64,000 nucleotides of DNA from Closterium sp. NIES-65 (GCA_948144175.1 CANXME010000043.1:1363501-1427500); one strand, 5' to 3'. Shown: positions 44,857 through 55,696, numbered from the stretch's first letter. Notes: generated by a model from the sequence alone, not told the origin. A program made the numbers and translations.

Positions 44857-45195
44857 TCAAGCCCCTCCAGCGCCCTTGCCCCCCTTGCCCTTGCCGGTGC
44901 GGCGTCTCCCGCTCGGGGCAGACGCAGCGCCGACCGACTCGAAACCAACAAGGTCGGTCGCAGCAGCAGAGGCAACAGAGGGCAAGAGGGGGGAGGGAGA
45001 ACACCCCTCAAAGACGGGGGTGCGAGGGTCACCACGAGAGGCTCCTACAGCGACTATGCTCTTCTCTATCGCTAGGAGGCCCTTTTCGAGGAGGTCAACG
45101 GTGAGAGTGGTGGGGCAAACTGAGAGGAAGTGGTCCCTGACTACGCGGAGAGAGTCAGGGAGCCGGGTGACTATGTAGTAGAGGGTGATGTACAT
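44857..45195 (-). pseudogene. Element D gag, second frame
   Basis: The ATG at 45195 gives MYITLYYIVTRLPDSLRVVR, LTVDLLEKGLLAIEKSIVAV and a Lys/Gly-rich RRRTGKGKGGKGAGGA, then a stop in the Gly linker. In relative H the same part continues through a long poly-Gly linker. Confidence 0.85.
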
Positions 45196-45665
45196 GGGGG
45201 GGGGTTCTTGGCGCAGAACTCAGTAGGAAGTGCAGCGCGGTAGCGAGTGTGACTAGTGCGGAGGTGCGTAATGAGGTCAGCGACCGTCGGAAAGGCAGCA
45301 AGGTCAAGGAAGAGGTACGGTAGTATGAGGCGGCTCAGTGCAGCAGTGGCAGGGGAAGAGTAGCATGCAACTACAGCATCGTACAAGGTCTGAGCACTCT
45401 TGTACTGGCTAAAGTGTGCATGCTCAGTGGTCAGTAAGTGGCGGCGCACAGCAAGGGGAGCAGCAGCATCGCGCGTGGCCCACTGTGAGCGAAGAGTGGC
45501 ATCAGCATCAGAAGCAGGGGCAGGAGAGGCACCAGATGCGAGGTCAAACAGGGAGAGGCCGTCTGCCCTATCGCACTGTAGGAAAAGGTGCAGATCATCT
45601 ACCCAGACCTCAAAGTCAATTGCCAGACCCTCAGCGTCAAAGGTGAGAACGCTAGGGGAGGCCAC
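45171..45665 (-). pseudogene. Element D gag, N-terminal frame
   Basis: The ATG at 45665 opens MASPSVLTFDAEGLAIDFEV. The 164-residue frame has the gag blocks ADGLSLFDLASG, HFSQYKSAQTLYDAVVACYS and FPTVADLITHLRTSHTRYRA. It ends shortly after AKNPPP, at a run of nine C, because the rest of gag (MYITLYYIVTRLPD) lies in another frame starting at the ATG directly after the C-run. Confidence 0.88.
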
Positions 45666-45734
45666 AACAGTAGAGGACAGGTAGTGAGTACAGTGGGACA
45701 GGGCAGTGCAGTGGCAGAGACTCTGCTCTTACTA

Positions 45735-46560
45735 GGCAAGTGGGGCGGTCGGGCAGCTCGGCGACTCGGCGGTCGAGCGGCTCGGCTGCCCGGCGGCTCG
45801 GCGGCTCGGCTGCTGGGCGGCTCGGCGGTCGGGCGGCTTGGCTGCGGTGCGGCTCGGTTGCTCGGCGGCTCGGCTGCTGGGCGGCTCGGCGGTCGGGCGG
45901 CTCGGGTGCTGGGCGGTTCGGCGGTCGGGCGGCTCGGCTGCTGGGCGGCTCGGCGGTCGGGCGGCTCGGCTGCTAGGCGGCTCGGCGGTCGAGCGGCTCA
46001 GGCGGCGACGGGGCCGTGGAAGGGCGGCGACATGGCCGCTGAAAGGGCGGCGACAGGCCCCTAAAAGGGTGGTGACTGGCCGCTGAAAGGGCAGCGACGG
46101 GTCGAGGGAAGGGCGGCGACGGGCCGCTGAAAGGGCGGCGACGGGGCCCGCTGAGAGGGCGGGCGGCGGTGGGGCCGCTGAAAGGGCGGGCGACGGGGCC
46201 GCTGAAGGGCGGGTGACAGGGCCGCTATAAGGGCGGGTCGCGACGCCGTGAAAGGGCGGCGACGGGGCCGAAGGGAAGGGCGGCGACGAGGCCGCGTAAG
46301 GGGCAGCGCGACGGGGCCGCAAGGGTTGCGTGACAGGGCCGCAAGGGCGGCGTGACGGGGCCGCGTAAGGGGCGGCGGGACGGTGCCGCAAGGGCGGCGC
46401 GACGGGGCCGTAAGGGCGGCGTGACGGGGCCGTGTAAGGGCGGCGTGACGAGGCCGCAAGGGCGGCGTGACGGGGCCGTAAGGGCGGCGCGACGGGGCTG
46501 CAAGGGCGGCGCGACGGGGCCGTTAGGGGCCGCTAGAGGCCGCTAGAGGGGAGACGACTC
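45735..46560 (-). repeat. Element D leader minisatellites
   Basis: A block of GCTGCTGGGCGGCTCGGCGG-type units (45740-46000) lies next to gag. A second block of GGGCGGCGACGGGGCCGC-type units (46000-46520) lies next to the primer site. The ORFs through both are rich in Arg/Gly/Pro/Ala and not credible. Confidence 0.88.
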
Positions 46561-46644
46561 GGGGCGCGACTAGGGCAAGGGCCAAGCGTGCTCCGGGCAG
46601 GAAAAAAAGTTTGGTGGGCCCTAGTAACAGTTCCCACGAGGGAA

Positions 46645-46658
46645 CCAGCTCTATACCA
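46645..46658 (-). promoter_or_regulatory. Element D primer-binding site
   Basis: The minus strand reads TGGTATAGAGCTGG right after the 5' LTR, close to the initiator tRNA-Met site TGGTATCAGAGC. Confidence 0.75.
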
Positions 46659-46791
46659 TGTGAAGAATGAAACGAGAGAATGATTGAACTCTGAAAGAGT
46701 TGGGTACAAGTACTAACCCTAATTGGGTTGTACCCCTTATGGGCTACCCCACTACAGCCTACACAAATGTATAAGCTATAATGTTATGACA
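46659..46791 (-). repeat. Element D 5' LTR
   Basis: This is the partner of 39642-39774 with two substitutions (ACTCTGAAAG for ACTATGAAAG, GTTATGACA for GTTCTGACA). Confidence 0.93.
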
Positions 46792-47427
46792 ATATCGCTA
46801 CACCGACGGAAATCGCAAGGAAGCCTCCGCTCTGCTCAAACCCGCTGGCATTCGGGACTACCAACAAAAGCTAGGCTGTCTACTCTTCGCAGCCGTTACT
46901 TGCCGACTGGACCTATCTTACTGAGTTAGCCAACTTGCCACCTACCTCAAGAAGCTTCAAGCATACCACATGGCCGAACTCGACCGTGCTCTTCACTACC
47001 TCGTCAGTATTTCGACGATCTACTAACTTGAGACTATCGGCCCAATCTCGTGGCAGTCGAGCAAATAAGAATTAATCGCTCTCTCCTCAGCTGAAACAGA
47101 ATGTATCGCACTCTGCTCAGCCACCAAAGAATGACTTTACCTTAGCGAACTACTGGAAGAAGCGAAGCTGGCTCAGTTGCCCAGCTTCTCCCTGTTCTGC
47201 GACAACCAATCGGCCATTCGCATAGCGAACAAGAACGAGTTCGCAAATCGAACGAAGCACATCGCCCTCCGGAAAAGACGAAATCGAGAAGGGGAGACTT
47301 AAGCTATCCTACTGTCCTACATCCGAGATGGCAGCTGATAACTCGGAAAGCAAAAGTTCAAGTACTACATGCTGCTGACTGGACAAGGCCACGTCATCAG
47401 CAGCGACACTCCAGAAGCGAAGGGGAG
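46792..47427 (+). pseudogene. Element C RT end and RNase H, resumed after element D
   Basis: In broken frames it reads YRYTDGNRKEASALLKPAGI, LFAAVTCRLDLSY, HMAELDRALHYLVS, PISWQSSK, TAA, ELIALSSAETECIALCSATK and FCDNQSAIRIANKNEFANRT. It aligns with 50080-50850 of element E on the other strand. Stops at CAA or CAG positions and a shift in the last third make it dead. Confidence 0.85.
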
Positions 47428-49112
47428 TGCTGGAAACAAGTAATTTAAACGTTCATCTTGTGTCGAAACAATAGATTGCGAACGAGGCGAATCATAGCAG
47501 AGCAACGGTGAGTCAAGCGAGGAGGTTGACAGAAAGTAATAGTTGGAGTTTATGCCAAGGTCAAAGGTCGGCGACCTTTGACTCGACGAAGTACAGCGCG
47601 ACAGCAAGGACTAACAACTGACTCGGTATATCGAACCACAACAACAACAGCAAAACAGTTAGATGCACCTTTTTTTCAAAGTAACTTAGGAACCATTAGC
47701 AGGGTTTTGGACTTACGAGCTAGGAAATTTGCGAGAGATTGGAGATGGCTAAAAGAGGGGTTGCACTAAAGAGTTTGGAGTACATATGCAACAAGCGAAG
47801 GGTGCACCACCAACAGTTTGTAACAATAACTACAGTAACTACATCAAGGAGGATATAATAACTTTGACACGCCCTCTTTGCCTGCTTGCGGTAGGAACTG
47901 GTGCAGTCAGCACCCCCTGAAGGAGTAAACAAGCCGATGTGGAAGAAGGGAGAGAGGTAAGGAAGGAGGAGGAGGCAAGAGGAGAGGAGAGAAGAGGAGA
48001 GGAGGTGGGGGGTGGTCGCGGCAAGACGGGACGGAACGGGAGGCCGCGACGTCCCCGCTTACAAACCCCCTTTTACAAAGGGGGGGGGGGGGGGGGGGGA
48101 GGAGTGAGGGAAAAGGAGAGAAGGTGGAGGGCCATGCATGAGTGTACCAACTCCATGCCTGCGATCCCTCTTAATAACCTTCATCACTCAACTCAACCAC
48201 CCCCCTTTAACCTCACTCCCTCGCACATTTCTATTTTCGCCACTCCCTCACCCTGCTCCACTTCTCCCCCCCCCCCCCCCCCCCCCCCATTTCCACAGCG
48301 ACAAGCCCTGCAGGAAGAGAGGAGGGAGGGACGGGCTGCTGGCTGGTCACCCCTGCCACCCCCTCACCCTCCCCCCCACGCCAGCACGCGCGGCAGGGAG
48401 AGAGTCAGGGCGTAGCGGCGCACGGCTGCAGAAGAGGCTGCATGTGCGTCTGGTGCTGTGAGCGCGGGCGGCTGCTGCGCGTGCGCATGCTGCTGCGCGT
48501 GCGTTCGCGGCTGTTGATGCGTGCACTACAGTGCGCACTACTGCTACGCACGCGGGCAACTGCTACGCGTGCGGGCGTGCGCGTTGCTGCTCCGCGCGGC
48601 TGTGCGTGCTGCTGTGCTTGCAGCTAATGTGGTGCATGCTGCAGCTGTGTGACGGGGCGCGTGACGGGTTGCTAGCGCGTTTGCCACGGTCAATGGCATG
48701 TTCGCCACGGGCAGAACGCAGGACGTAGGCATGACGGAAGTAGGTGGGCCCATTATCGAACGGTCCGTAGGAACGTATGGCTCTTAATACCATTTCAAAG
48801 TAACTTAGGAACCATTAGCAGGGATTTGGACTTACGAGCTAGGAAATTAGCGAGAGATTGGAGATGGCCAAAAGAGGGGCTGCACTACAGAGTTTGGAGT
48901 ACATATGCAACAAGCGAAGGGCGCACCACCAACAGTTTGTAACAATAACTACGGTAACTACATCAAGGAGGATATAATAACTTTGACACTTTTCGTATTC
49001 CTTGTAATTTTATAAAAGCCTTAGTATTAACTTGCTATAATCAATTTCTTGCTCTCACACACTAGTGCAAATTGGTTCAACAAAGTTCACTAACGCTTCC
49101 GCAATTAAAATA
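47428..49112 (+). repeat. Element C 3' LTR, interrupted by a TRIM-like element
   Basis: LTR sequence runs 47428-47673 (from TGCTGGAAACAAGTAATTTA) and resumes at 48994 (CGTATTCCTTGTAATTTTAT), ending near 49112. It parallels the 398-bp LTR of element E at 49665-50062 throughout. Confidence 0.85.
47674..48988 (-). mobile_element. TRIM-like non-autonomous LTR element in element C LTR
   Basis: It has 196-bp direct repeats (47674-47869 and 48793-48988) and target duplication CTTTT (47669-47673 and 48989-48993). On the minus strand the LTR begins TGTCAAAG and ends CTTTGAAA. The 5' LTR is followed by TGGTATTAAGAGCC, a primer site, and AAAGAGGGCG precedes the 3' LTR. The 920-bp interior holds a purine-rich tract, G- and C-homopolymers (48078-48100 and 48267-48289) and TGCGCGTGCG-type repeats (48440-48640) but no coding domain. 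Confidence 0.85.
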
Positions 49113-49664
49113 TTCCTACTCAGGGTCTTAGCCTTGAAAGATCCTAAAGGCTTTTCTCAGCCCAACAGTTGCCAGCGTAGCACTATCTAGCTCGCATGCA
49201 CCGCGTACCGTTTTGCATGTTTCGCGTATAAATGTTCGCTCATGCCTTTGCTCACATTTTGTACTTGTTTGAGAGTTAGTGGAATCCTCGCTACCTAGAT
49301 CCATTGCACCCGTAACAGACGCTAACACATCACACTCGCTGAAAGCACGGCCAGTACACTCGCACTTACATGCGCTATTGCAGTTCGCCTTGATGTTTAC
49401 ATCATTTTTGCACCAACGCGAGGATAGGTCACTGTGTATTGCAACACCCATTGTCCGTCCCATCCGTGGAAATTCTGTGTTTATCATCGTTACCTTTTAC
49501 CATAACAGCTGATAGGACGGAAAGTAGTTAATAGGACGAAAAATGCCAGATGGGATGGGATGTCTAGATGGGGTGTCTTGACTGGGCGTTTTGATTGGGT
49601 TTCTTGTGTTGGGCTGAGAAAAAGGCCCTTGGGATCTTTGCAAGGCTAAACTCTGGGTAGAAAA
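49113..49664. other. Spacer between elements C and E
   Basis: No element sequence was recognised. A 119-codon minus-strand ORF (49128-49487) contains nine Cys, several in a CNSACKCECTGRAFSECD stretch, but I know of no matching family and it may be chance. Confidence 0.4.
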
Positions 49665-50062
49665 TGTTGTAGTTGCGGAAGCGTTTAATAAGAAGTATTG
49701 AACCACCTTGCGCTGGTATGTGAGGGCAAAGTAGATTGATTACAACAAGAAGGTACAAGGTTACATAAGAGTACAAGGAATATGAAAAGTTGCAGCTACT
49801 AGCTGTTTTACTGCTGCGTTGCGGTTCAATACAGTGACGACTCGGGCAACTGCTCTGTATCGAGTCAGTTGTTTGTCCTTGCTGTCGCGCTATATTTGTC
49901 AAGTCAAAGGTCGCTGACCTTTGACCTTCATGTAGCCTCCAGCGGTTACTTTACTTGTCAGCCTCCGATAGTTGACTCGCTGATGCTTCGTTGTTCTTCG
50001 CTTCGCTTACGACTTAGTGTTTCGACACACGACAGAAGAGCTTAAATTACTTGTTTCCAACA
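49665..50062 (-). repeat. Element E 3' LTR
   Basis: The LTR is bounded by TGTTG and CCAACA on the plus strand, and flanked by CTCCCCTTCG (complement of the purine tract). Its partner is outside the window; the element C LTR confirms the extent. Confidence 0.85.
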
Positions 50063-50850
50063 CTCCCCTTCGTTTCTGGAGTGTCGCTGCTGGTGACGTG
50101 GCTTTGTCCAATCAGCAGCATGCAGTACTCGAACTTCTGCTTTCCGAGCTTCTTGGTCGAGTAATCAGCTGCCATCTCTGACGTGGGGAAGTAGGACAGC
50201 TCGAGTCTCCCCTTCTCGATCTCGTCCTTCACGAAGAAATATTGCAGGGCGATGTGCTTCATTCTGTTCGCGAATCCGTTCTTGTTGGCTATGCGGATTG
50301 TAGACTGGTTGTCGCAGAACAGGGAGAAGCTGGGCAATTGGGCCAGCTTTGCTTCTTCTAGTAGTTCGCGAAGGTACAATCCTTCCTTGGTGGCTGAGCA
50401 GAGTGCAATACATTCTGGTTCAGCTGAGGGGAGAGCAATTAGTTCCTACTTGCTCGACTGCCACGAGATAGGCCCGATGGGCTCGAGTCGGTAGATGTAG
50501 CCGGTGCGCGAGCGCCTGTTGTTAGAGTCGCCGGTGTGATCAGCGTCGACGTAGCCAATTAGCTTAGGTGTCGTAGTTCCACTTTTGTAGTAGGTTAGTC
50601 CGATTGTCGGGGTGCTGACGAGGTAGTGCAGTGCGCGATCGAGCTCTGCCATGTGTTCTGCTTCAGGTTTCTTGAGGTAGGTGGCGAGTTGGCTTGCAGA
50701 GTATGAGAGGTCCGGTCGGCAGGTGACTGCTGCGAAGAGGAGGCATTCTAGTTTCCGTTGGTAATCGCGTATGCTGGCGGGTTTGGGCAGAGCGGAGCCT
50801 TCCTTGTGATTTCCGACGGTGTAGCGATATGGCGTGGAAATAGCGGTTGG
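50047..50850 (-). pseudogene. Element E RNase H
   Basis: The fragment 50446-50652 reads AELDRALHYLVSTPTIGLTY, IGYVDADHTGDSNNRRSRTG and PISWQSSK, then TAG. ELIALPSAEPECIALCSATK follows, and 50047-50379 reads FCDNQSTIRIANKNGFANRM and ALQYFFVKDEIEKGRLELSY, ending GSVGNK at the LTR. Confidence 0.88.
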
Positions 50851-51600
50851 GGTGAGTTTGAAGCGTTTGGCAATGGTGTCAATGTATTTTGCGGCGCTGA
50901 GGTAGATTGTGTTTTCCTCCTAAATATTGAGCCCGAGGTATTGTGTTACGGTAGATGAAACCGTGAGCGTGAGGTCCTGCTGCAGCTCCCCTTCGAATCA
51001 GGCCGTGATTCCTTCGGTCGAACCGATATAAAGCATATCGTCTACATAGATGATGAGTAGAATATAGTCAGTGCCCTTCGTGAGTCGGTACATGCCCTGG
51101 TCGTGCGGTAACTGGCGGAATCCGATGCGAATGAGTCGAGCGTATAGATACTGCTACCATAGTCTCGGAGCCTGCTTGATGCCATATAGGGATTTCAGTA
51201 GTTGGCAGACTTGGTTAGGATCTCCGTTGGAGCCGTGTGGTAGCTCGTCGAAGATCTCGGCGTCAATAGGTGTGTAGAGGAAGGCATTGGCGACGTCGAT
51301 TTGACGTAGCTGCTTCTTCTTCGTAGCGGCTATCACGAGGAGAATCCGTAGTGAAGTGTGTCGACTAACCGGCGCAAATGTCTCAGTGAAGTCGCGTCCG
51401 TGCTCTTGGTTCAAGCCGCGTACCACCCAGCGCGCCTTGAACTTGTCGATGGTGTCGTCTACTTTGGTTTTCGCTCGGAAGACCCATTTTCTGGTGAGTA
51501 CCGTTTTGTTGCGTGCCACGCCGATGGGAACAACCTTCCATATGTTGCGTTCTTCTAGTGCTTTTAACTCCCTGTCCATGGCTTCGCGCCATTTTTCCCT
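50851..51600 (-). pseudogene. Element E reverse transcriptase
   Basis: The frame 51154-51579 reads MDRELKALEERNIWKVVPIG, FKARWVVRGLNQEHGRDFTE, QIDVANAFLYTPIDAEIFDE and SLYGIKQAPRLW, then TAG. The remainder (GTDYILLIIYVDDMLYIGST, EGITA, TGA, FEGELQQDLTLT) is present with the YVDD box intact. The TGA after ITA is shared with element C. Confidence 0.88.
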
Positions 51601-52737
51601 GTGTTCCCCCCCAGAGCCTGCTGAACTGTGGCAGGCTCCTTAGGTGGCGCTGAGCCATGGACTGTGGTGACGAGGCCAAGTATCTGCAGTCCGCTCTGTG
51701 TGTAGCGGAGAAGTGTTGTATCCTCGGGATAGACGACTTCGTCTCCTGCTTCTGGATTGGGTATGAAGTTGGGTCCTACGGGTTCTGCTTCGTTGGTGTT
51801 GACTCTTACAGGTGTAACGTAACCGTTGTCGGCGAAGTGATAATTAAACTTCGGCATTGATGCTTTCGTGAGGATCTTCGTCGTCCATTGGTACGTCAAC
51901 TGAGCAGTTGGGAAGAAGTCCGACTTCCTCCGAGGCTCTGTCCACATTCTGCTTGTCCCAGTCAGCTTCATCCTCTGCCGAGGCGAAGGCTCGGGTGTCA
52001 AGAAATCCGCCCGAGAGGTCTGGGTTTCCTTCTTCCACGTTGGCAAGGTATGTCCGAAGGGTGAGGTTTTCGTAGAAGATGACATCACGTGCTGCCACTG
52101 TTTCCTTTGTGTTGATGTCGAAAATCTTCCATGTGTTGTAATGTTTTTCGATGCCCAGGTGTAGCCCCCATTGTGCGCGTTGGGAGAATCGGCCGGCTCG
52201 TGCAGATGGGGGTCGGTATTGTACCATGCAGCCAAAAACTTGCAACGTTTTTGTGCTGCCCAGTTTTCTTGTCCACGGCAGATGCAGTGATGCGTTGTTC
52301 GGGAGTGATGATGACGAGAGCAAGTTGTGCAGCATCACGGCGTGGTCCATTGCTTCGGGCCACTGGTGGTTGGGTAGCCGCATGCCACGTAGCAGCTTGC
52401 GCATGGTGTTCTGAAGAGTCCTGTTCATTCTTTCTGCTACACCCTGCTGTTGATGGGCGTAGGGAAGGGAGATGAGGAGCTTGATTCCTCGTTCTTCCAG
52501 GTAGTCCTTGAACTGCTGTGGCGTATATTCCCCTGCTCCGTCTGACTGGAAGCTCTTTAGCTTTACGCCTGATTCTCGGTCTACTACTGGGAGCCATGCG
52601 ACAAAGTCTTCGAAGGCCATGTTGTAGCTTGGGAGATTGAGGTGCCAGATGTATCGTGTGGCGGCATCGATGAACATGATGACGTAATCGTATGCTCCTT
52701 GTCCAGGTTCGCGGTTGTACAGGATGTCGATGTACAC
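51601..52737 (-). pseudogene. Element E integrase
   Basis: The frame 51844-52737 reads YIDILYNREPGQGAYDYVIM, FIDAATRYIWHLNLPSYNMA, FQSDGAGEYTPQQFKDYLEE (Asp; GAGE in place of GGE), LPYAHQQQGVAERMNRTLQN (Glu) and RFSQRAQWGLHLGIEKHYNT. A shift leads to 51564-52235, which carries the C-terminal region to ATVQQALGGNTGKNGAKPW. Confidence 0.9.
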
Positions 52738-53239
52738 TACCTCCAGAGGTGCGTATGCTGGTGCGCTCGGGTTGTGATGCGAGACGAATGGCTGATGCGG
52801 TAAGTCAGCTTCAGGGCAGGTGAAGCACGTACCGTAAACTCGCTGGAGTTCTGCCGTCGGTTAAAAGTAGTGAATCCTTGTCGAGCACGCCTGCTCTTAT
52901 CGTGTTGTTTAACGTCGTGTTGCTTGGGTGTCCCATTCTTGCGTGCCAGGTACCTTCAGTGGCGCGATGTGCGGGTGAACGTCTGTACAAGTCAGAATTG
53001 GAGTAGAGGTCTGTGGTGAAGTCTGCACTTCGATGGACTTCTCGTAGAGTTGGGTTCAGTTGCTGCGCGAGAGTCGGTGGTGTGTTGTCGGCGAAGGCTG
53101 GTGCTGTTGAAGGGCCAGCGATTGGTGCCGATGTTGTTTCTGTTGCTGCCGATGTTCTCTCTGCTGCTGCCGTTGTTGTCTTTGCTGCTGCAGATGTTGT
53201 CTCTGCTGCTGCCGATTGAATTGTTGCTAATGCTGTCGT
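52738..53239 (-). pseudogene. Element E linker and pre-integrase
   Basis: A repetitive linker (complement of GCTGCCGATGTTCTCTCTGC-type units, 53110-53220) precedes REVHRSADFTTDLYSNSDLY and a WHARMGHPSNTT pre-integrase motif around 52900-52960. Frames shift between the parts. Confidence 0.7.
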
Positions 53240-54340
53240 TCATTCTGTTTCAGGTATGGTGTGTGAATACCAGAAGCCGCCGGGGCTGAAGTCAGGGTCA
53301 AGATCCGGCGGGTGTGTCCAGGAGGTGAAGGTCACGATTCCGTCACTGTCGGCTGTGCCTAAGTCTGGAACGAAGTCAAGGACGAAGACGTTCTTCAACA
53401 CAGCTTTTCCGATGTAGAGTCCACCTCTCCTGTGGTACAGCTTGAACTCCTGAGTGGTGTTGTCTACTTCGAGGTGAATCCCTTTCGCCATCAGTTGACT
53501 CACACTCAGTAAGTTGTAGCCGAGTCCTTTCGCGATTAAGACCTTTGAAATCTGTAGTATTACGTTTGTTTCTCTTGACTGAAGTTGAACAACTCCTTGT
53601 CGACATGTGCGCAAATTCTGGTTGTTGGCGACGGTGATGACGACTTCGCGCTGGAGTTGGTGTTCGCGTTGAACGAAGCGACCCGAAGAGCACATATGTT
53701 GTCCACAGCAACTGTCTAAGACGCAAGTGTCCTTCCCGGATGGCTCACTCTGGGTGATGGCTGCGTACGTTGGGTTTGGCTCCAGTGTTTCACGACGAGG
53801 AGTGCTCTCATCGAGCAGTTCTTCTGGTGAGTAGTGTGGTGGTGATTCGGTGATGCATGAATCTGTCAATCTTGCCATGCAGCTCACGATGTTTCTTGCT
53901 CCTTGTGCAGGTTGTGTCGGTGATGTTGTTGAAGACTGCGTTTGACTCGTGGGGTGCGCCTGTGTGGATGCTACTTGGCTATTTGAAAGACGAAGTTGAC
54001 ATTGCGGCGGCGTTGGCTGCTGTCGATTCGGGCAGTGTGTGCAAGGGTGACCTGATGTCTTGCAAAGATGACAAAACGGAGGTACTGGTTTTGGTTGATG
54101 CCGGTTGTTGTTGGTGTTGTAGCGCCTTTGAGTGTGGAATGCAAATTCGGGTACTGGCGTTTTCTTCTTGTGCCGCTCCTCGTGCAGGTTCATGTCTTGT
54201 TGCTCGGCGTATATTTCGGCGCAGAGTGCTGCTTCAAAGATTTTTCCATGAGCTCGGAGTATGGCAAAAGTGGAGCGCCAGTGAGGACCAAGACCGGAGA
54301 TGACGACTGTGACGAAGGCTTTTTCAGATATTGATCATCC
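53240..54340 (-). pseudogene. Element E gag C-terminus and protease
   Basis: From ~54340 the frame reads FDADDQYLKKAFVTVVISGL, AALCAEIYAEQQDMNLHEER, the zinc knuckle CHLCKTSGHPCTHC (CX2CX4HX4C) and a Ser/Thr/Pro spacer. The protease site follows as CVLDSCCGQHMCSSGRFVQR, with Cys where DSG is expected, then LIAKGLGYNLLSVSQLMAKG. The frame 53240-54193 is a clean 317 codons. Confidence 0.88.
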
Positions 54341-54469
54341 GCATCAAAGGAGTTTGTCGCGCAATTCGCGACAGCGGCTGATATACGCCATTCCCTTTTT
54401 GCCCGGTTTCATTTCGACTGTTGTCAGCTGTGCCATTAATCAACTTTGATTGACGCTATTCGTTGCTTG

Positions 54470-54600
54470 TGACGAGAAGTGAGAATGGATGAATGAACTA
54501 TGAAAGAGTTGGGTACAAGTACTAACCCTAATTGGGTTGTACCCCATGTGGGCTACCCCACTACAGCCTACACAAATGTATAAGCTATAATGTTCTGACA
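54470..54600 (-). repeat. Element F 3' LTR
   Basis: This 131-bp LTR runs from TGACGAG to TTCTGACA, followed by the purine-tract complement CACCCCCATAGG. Confidence 0.93.
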
Positions 54601-54805
54601 CACCCCCATAGGCAAAGTGGGGGAGAACAAGTGGTCACAAGACCAGTCAAACGAAGCAAAGCAAAGCAAGCTCAGGGTGGATCACAAAGTCACCACACAG
54701 TCCGAGCACAAGAGTAGGGCCACAAGGCCAGTTCACATGCAAGAACATATATATAAAGGTAAAACAAGCAAGGGCAGGTATAGAAAGAATACAGTACAAA
54801 CAAGA

Positions 54806-55696
54806 TCAAGAAGTGATCAAGTGAGGCCAGGTAGGCACAAGACCTAGCATAGTACAGAAGCGCTGATGATCACCAGGCGGAAGGGCCTTGGAGAAGATAT
54901 CAGCAGTGTTGGCCTCAGAGGCCACGTAGGTGAGGCGGAGCTGACCACGCTGCTGCAGCTCACGAGACAAGAAGTAGCGGAGAGCAATGTGCTTCGTTCT
55001 GTGCTCCAGTCTGTGCTCCCGACACAAGGCCAGCATGGCCTTGTTGTCTACGTACAGAATTGGAGGAGAACGAGGCTCCTCTCCTAGGTCAGTCAAAAGG
55101 TAGGTGAGCCCGCGTAGCTCCTGTGCAGCCATGGCCCCTGCGTAGATCTCAGCCTCACAGCTGGAGCCGAGAACAGAGGACGAGCGGGTAGACCGCCATG
55201 AAACAGACCTAGAGCCAAGGCTGAAGGTGTAACCCTGTGACGACCGCTGCAGAGCCTGGTCGTCAGCCCAAGAAGCGTCAGCGTGACCTGTGAGGACCAC
55301 CCGACATCCCCCTCCAAGCACTAGCCCCATGCCCGACGTACTGCACAAGTAGCGCAACACCCTCTTCGCTGCAGCCATGTGCTCTGGTCGGTGTCTCCCA
55401 GGAGCAACATAGCGTGCCAAGATGCTAAGAGGGTATGCAAGGTCAGGTCGTGTGTAGGTCATCAAGTACATGAGGCAGCCAACAAGCTCTGGGTACGGGC
55501 CACTCGGCTCTACGGACTCATCCGAAAGGTTGAGCTGAGAGCGAGTGGCGAGTAGACAGAGGAGTGGCCTGAGGCGAGGAGTACGTGAAGTGGAAGCGCT
55601 GAAGGACCTGCTGCTCCATGTGTGACTGAGTAAGGGTAATGGTGCGCTATGCTCTGTCCCGGGTGATCTGCAAGCCAAGGTAGCTGCGCAGTTCAC
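54806..55696 (-). pseudogene. Element F RNase H and end of RT
   Basis: From GCLMYLMTYTRPDLAYPLSI the frame is complete: GHADASWADDQALQRSSQGY, SSSVLGSSCEAEIYAGAMAA, LYVDNKAMLALCREHRLEHR and YVASEANTADIFSKALPPGD, ending TWPHLITS. All RNase H acidic residues appear present. The first ~55 residues are out of frame relative to RT, so a shift separates it from the 55749-56420 frame. Confidence 0.9.

Larger units (their letters stand above)
39642..46791 (-). mobile_element. Element D: recent Ty1/copia insertion in element C
   Basis: It has 133-bp LTRs (39642-39774 and 46659-46791) differing at two positions, and target duplication ATATC (39637-39641 and 46792-46796). Minus-strand order is LTR, primer site, two-part repetitive leader, gag, protease, integrase, linker, RT, partial RNase H, purine tract, LTR. 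The near-identical LTRs indicate recent insertion, yet gag is split by a frame change at a C-run, several other shifts occur and most of RNase H is deleted. It is probably mobilised in trans, if at all. Confidence 0.95.
37271..49112 (+). mobile_element. Element C: 5'-truncated Ty1/copia (third family), split by D and a TRIM
   Basis: Homology to element E starts in the Thr/Ala-rich linker after the protease (~37271) and proceeds through pre-integrase, integrase, RT, RNase H and a 3' LTR (47428-47673 plus 48994-49112). Element D (39642-46791) interrupts RT and a TRIM-like element (47674-48988) interrupts the LTR. Removing one target copy at each site restores collinearity with E. The 5' LTR, gag and protease are absent. 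Stops and shifts are frequent. Confidence 0.88.

Noticed and set aside
45720-46560. Arg/Gly/Ala-rich ORFs on both strands
   Set aside because: They are translations of the GC-rich leader minisatellite of element D; the same occurs at 58540-58970 and 61293-62383.
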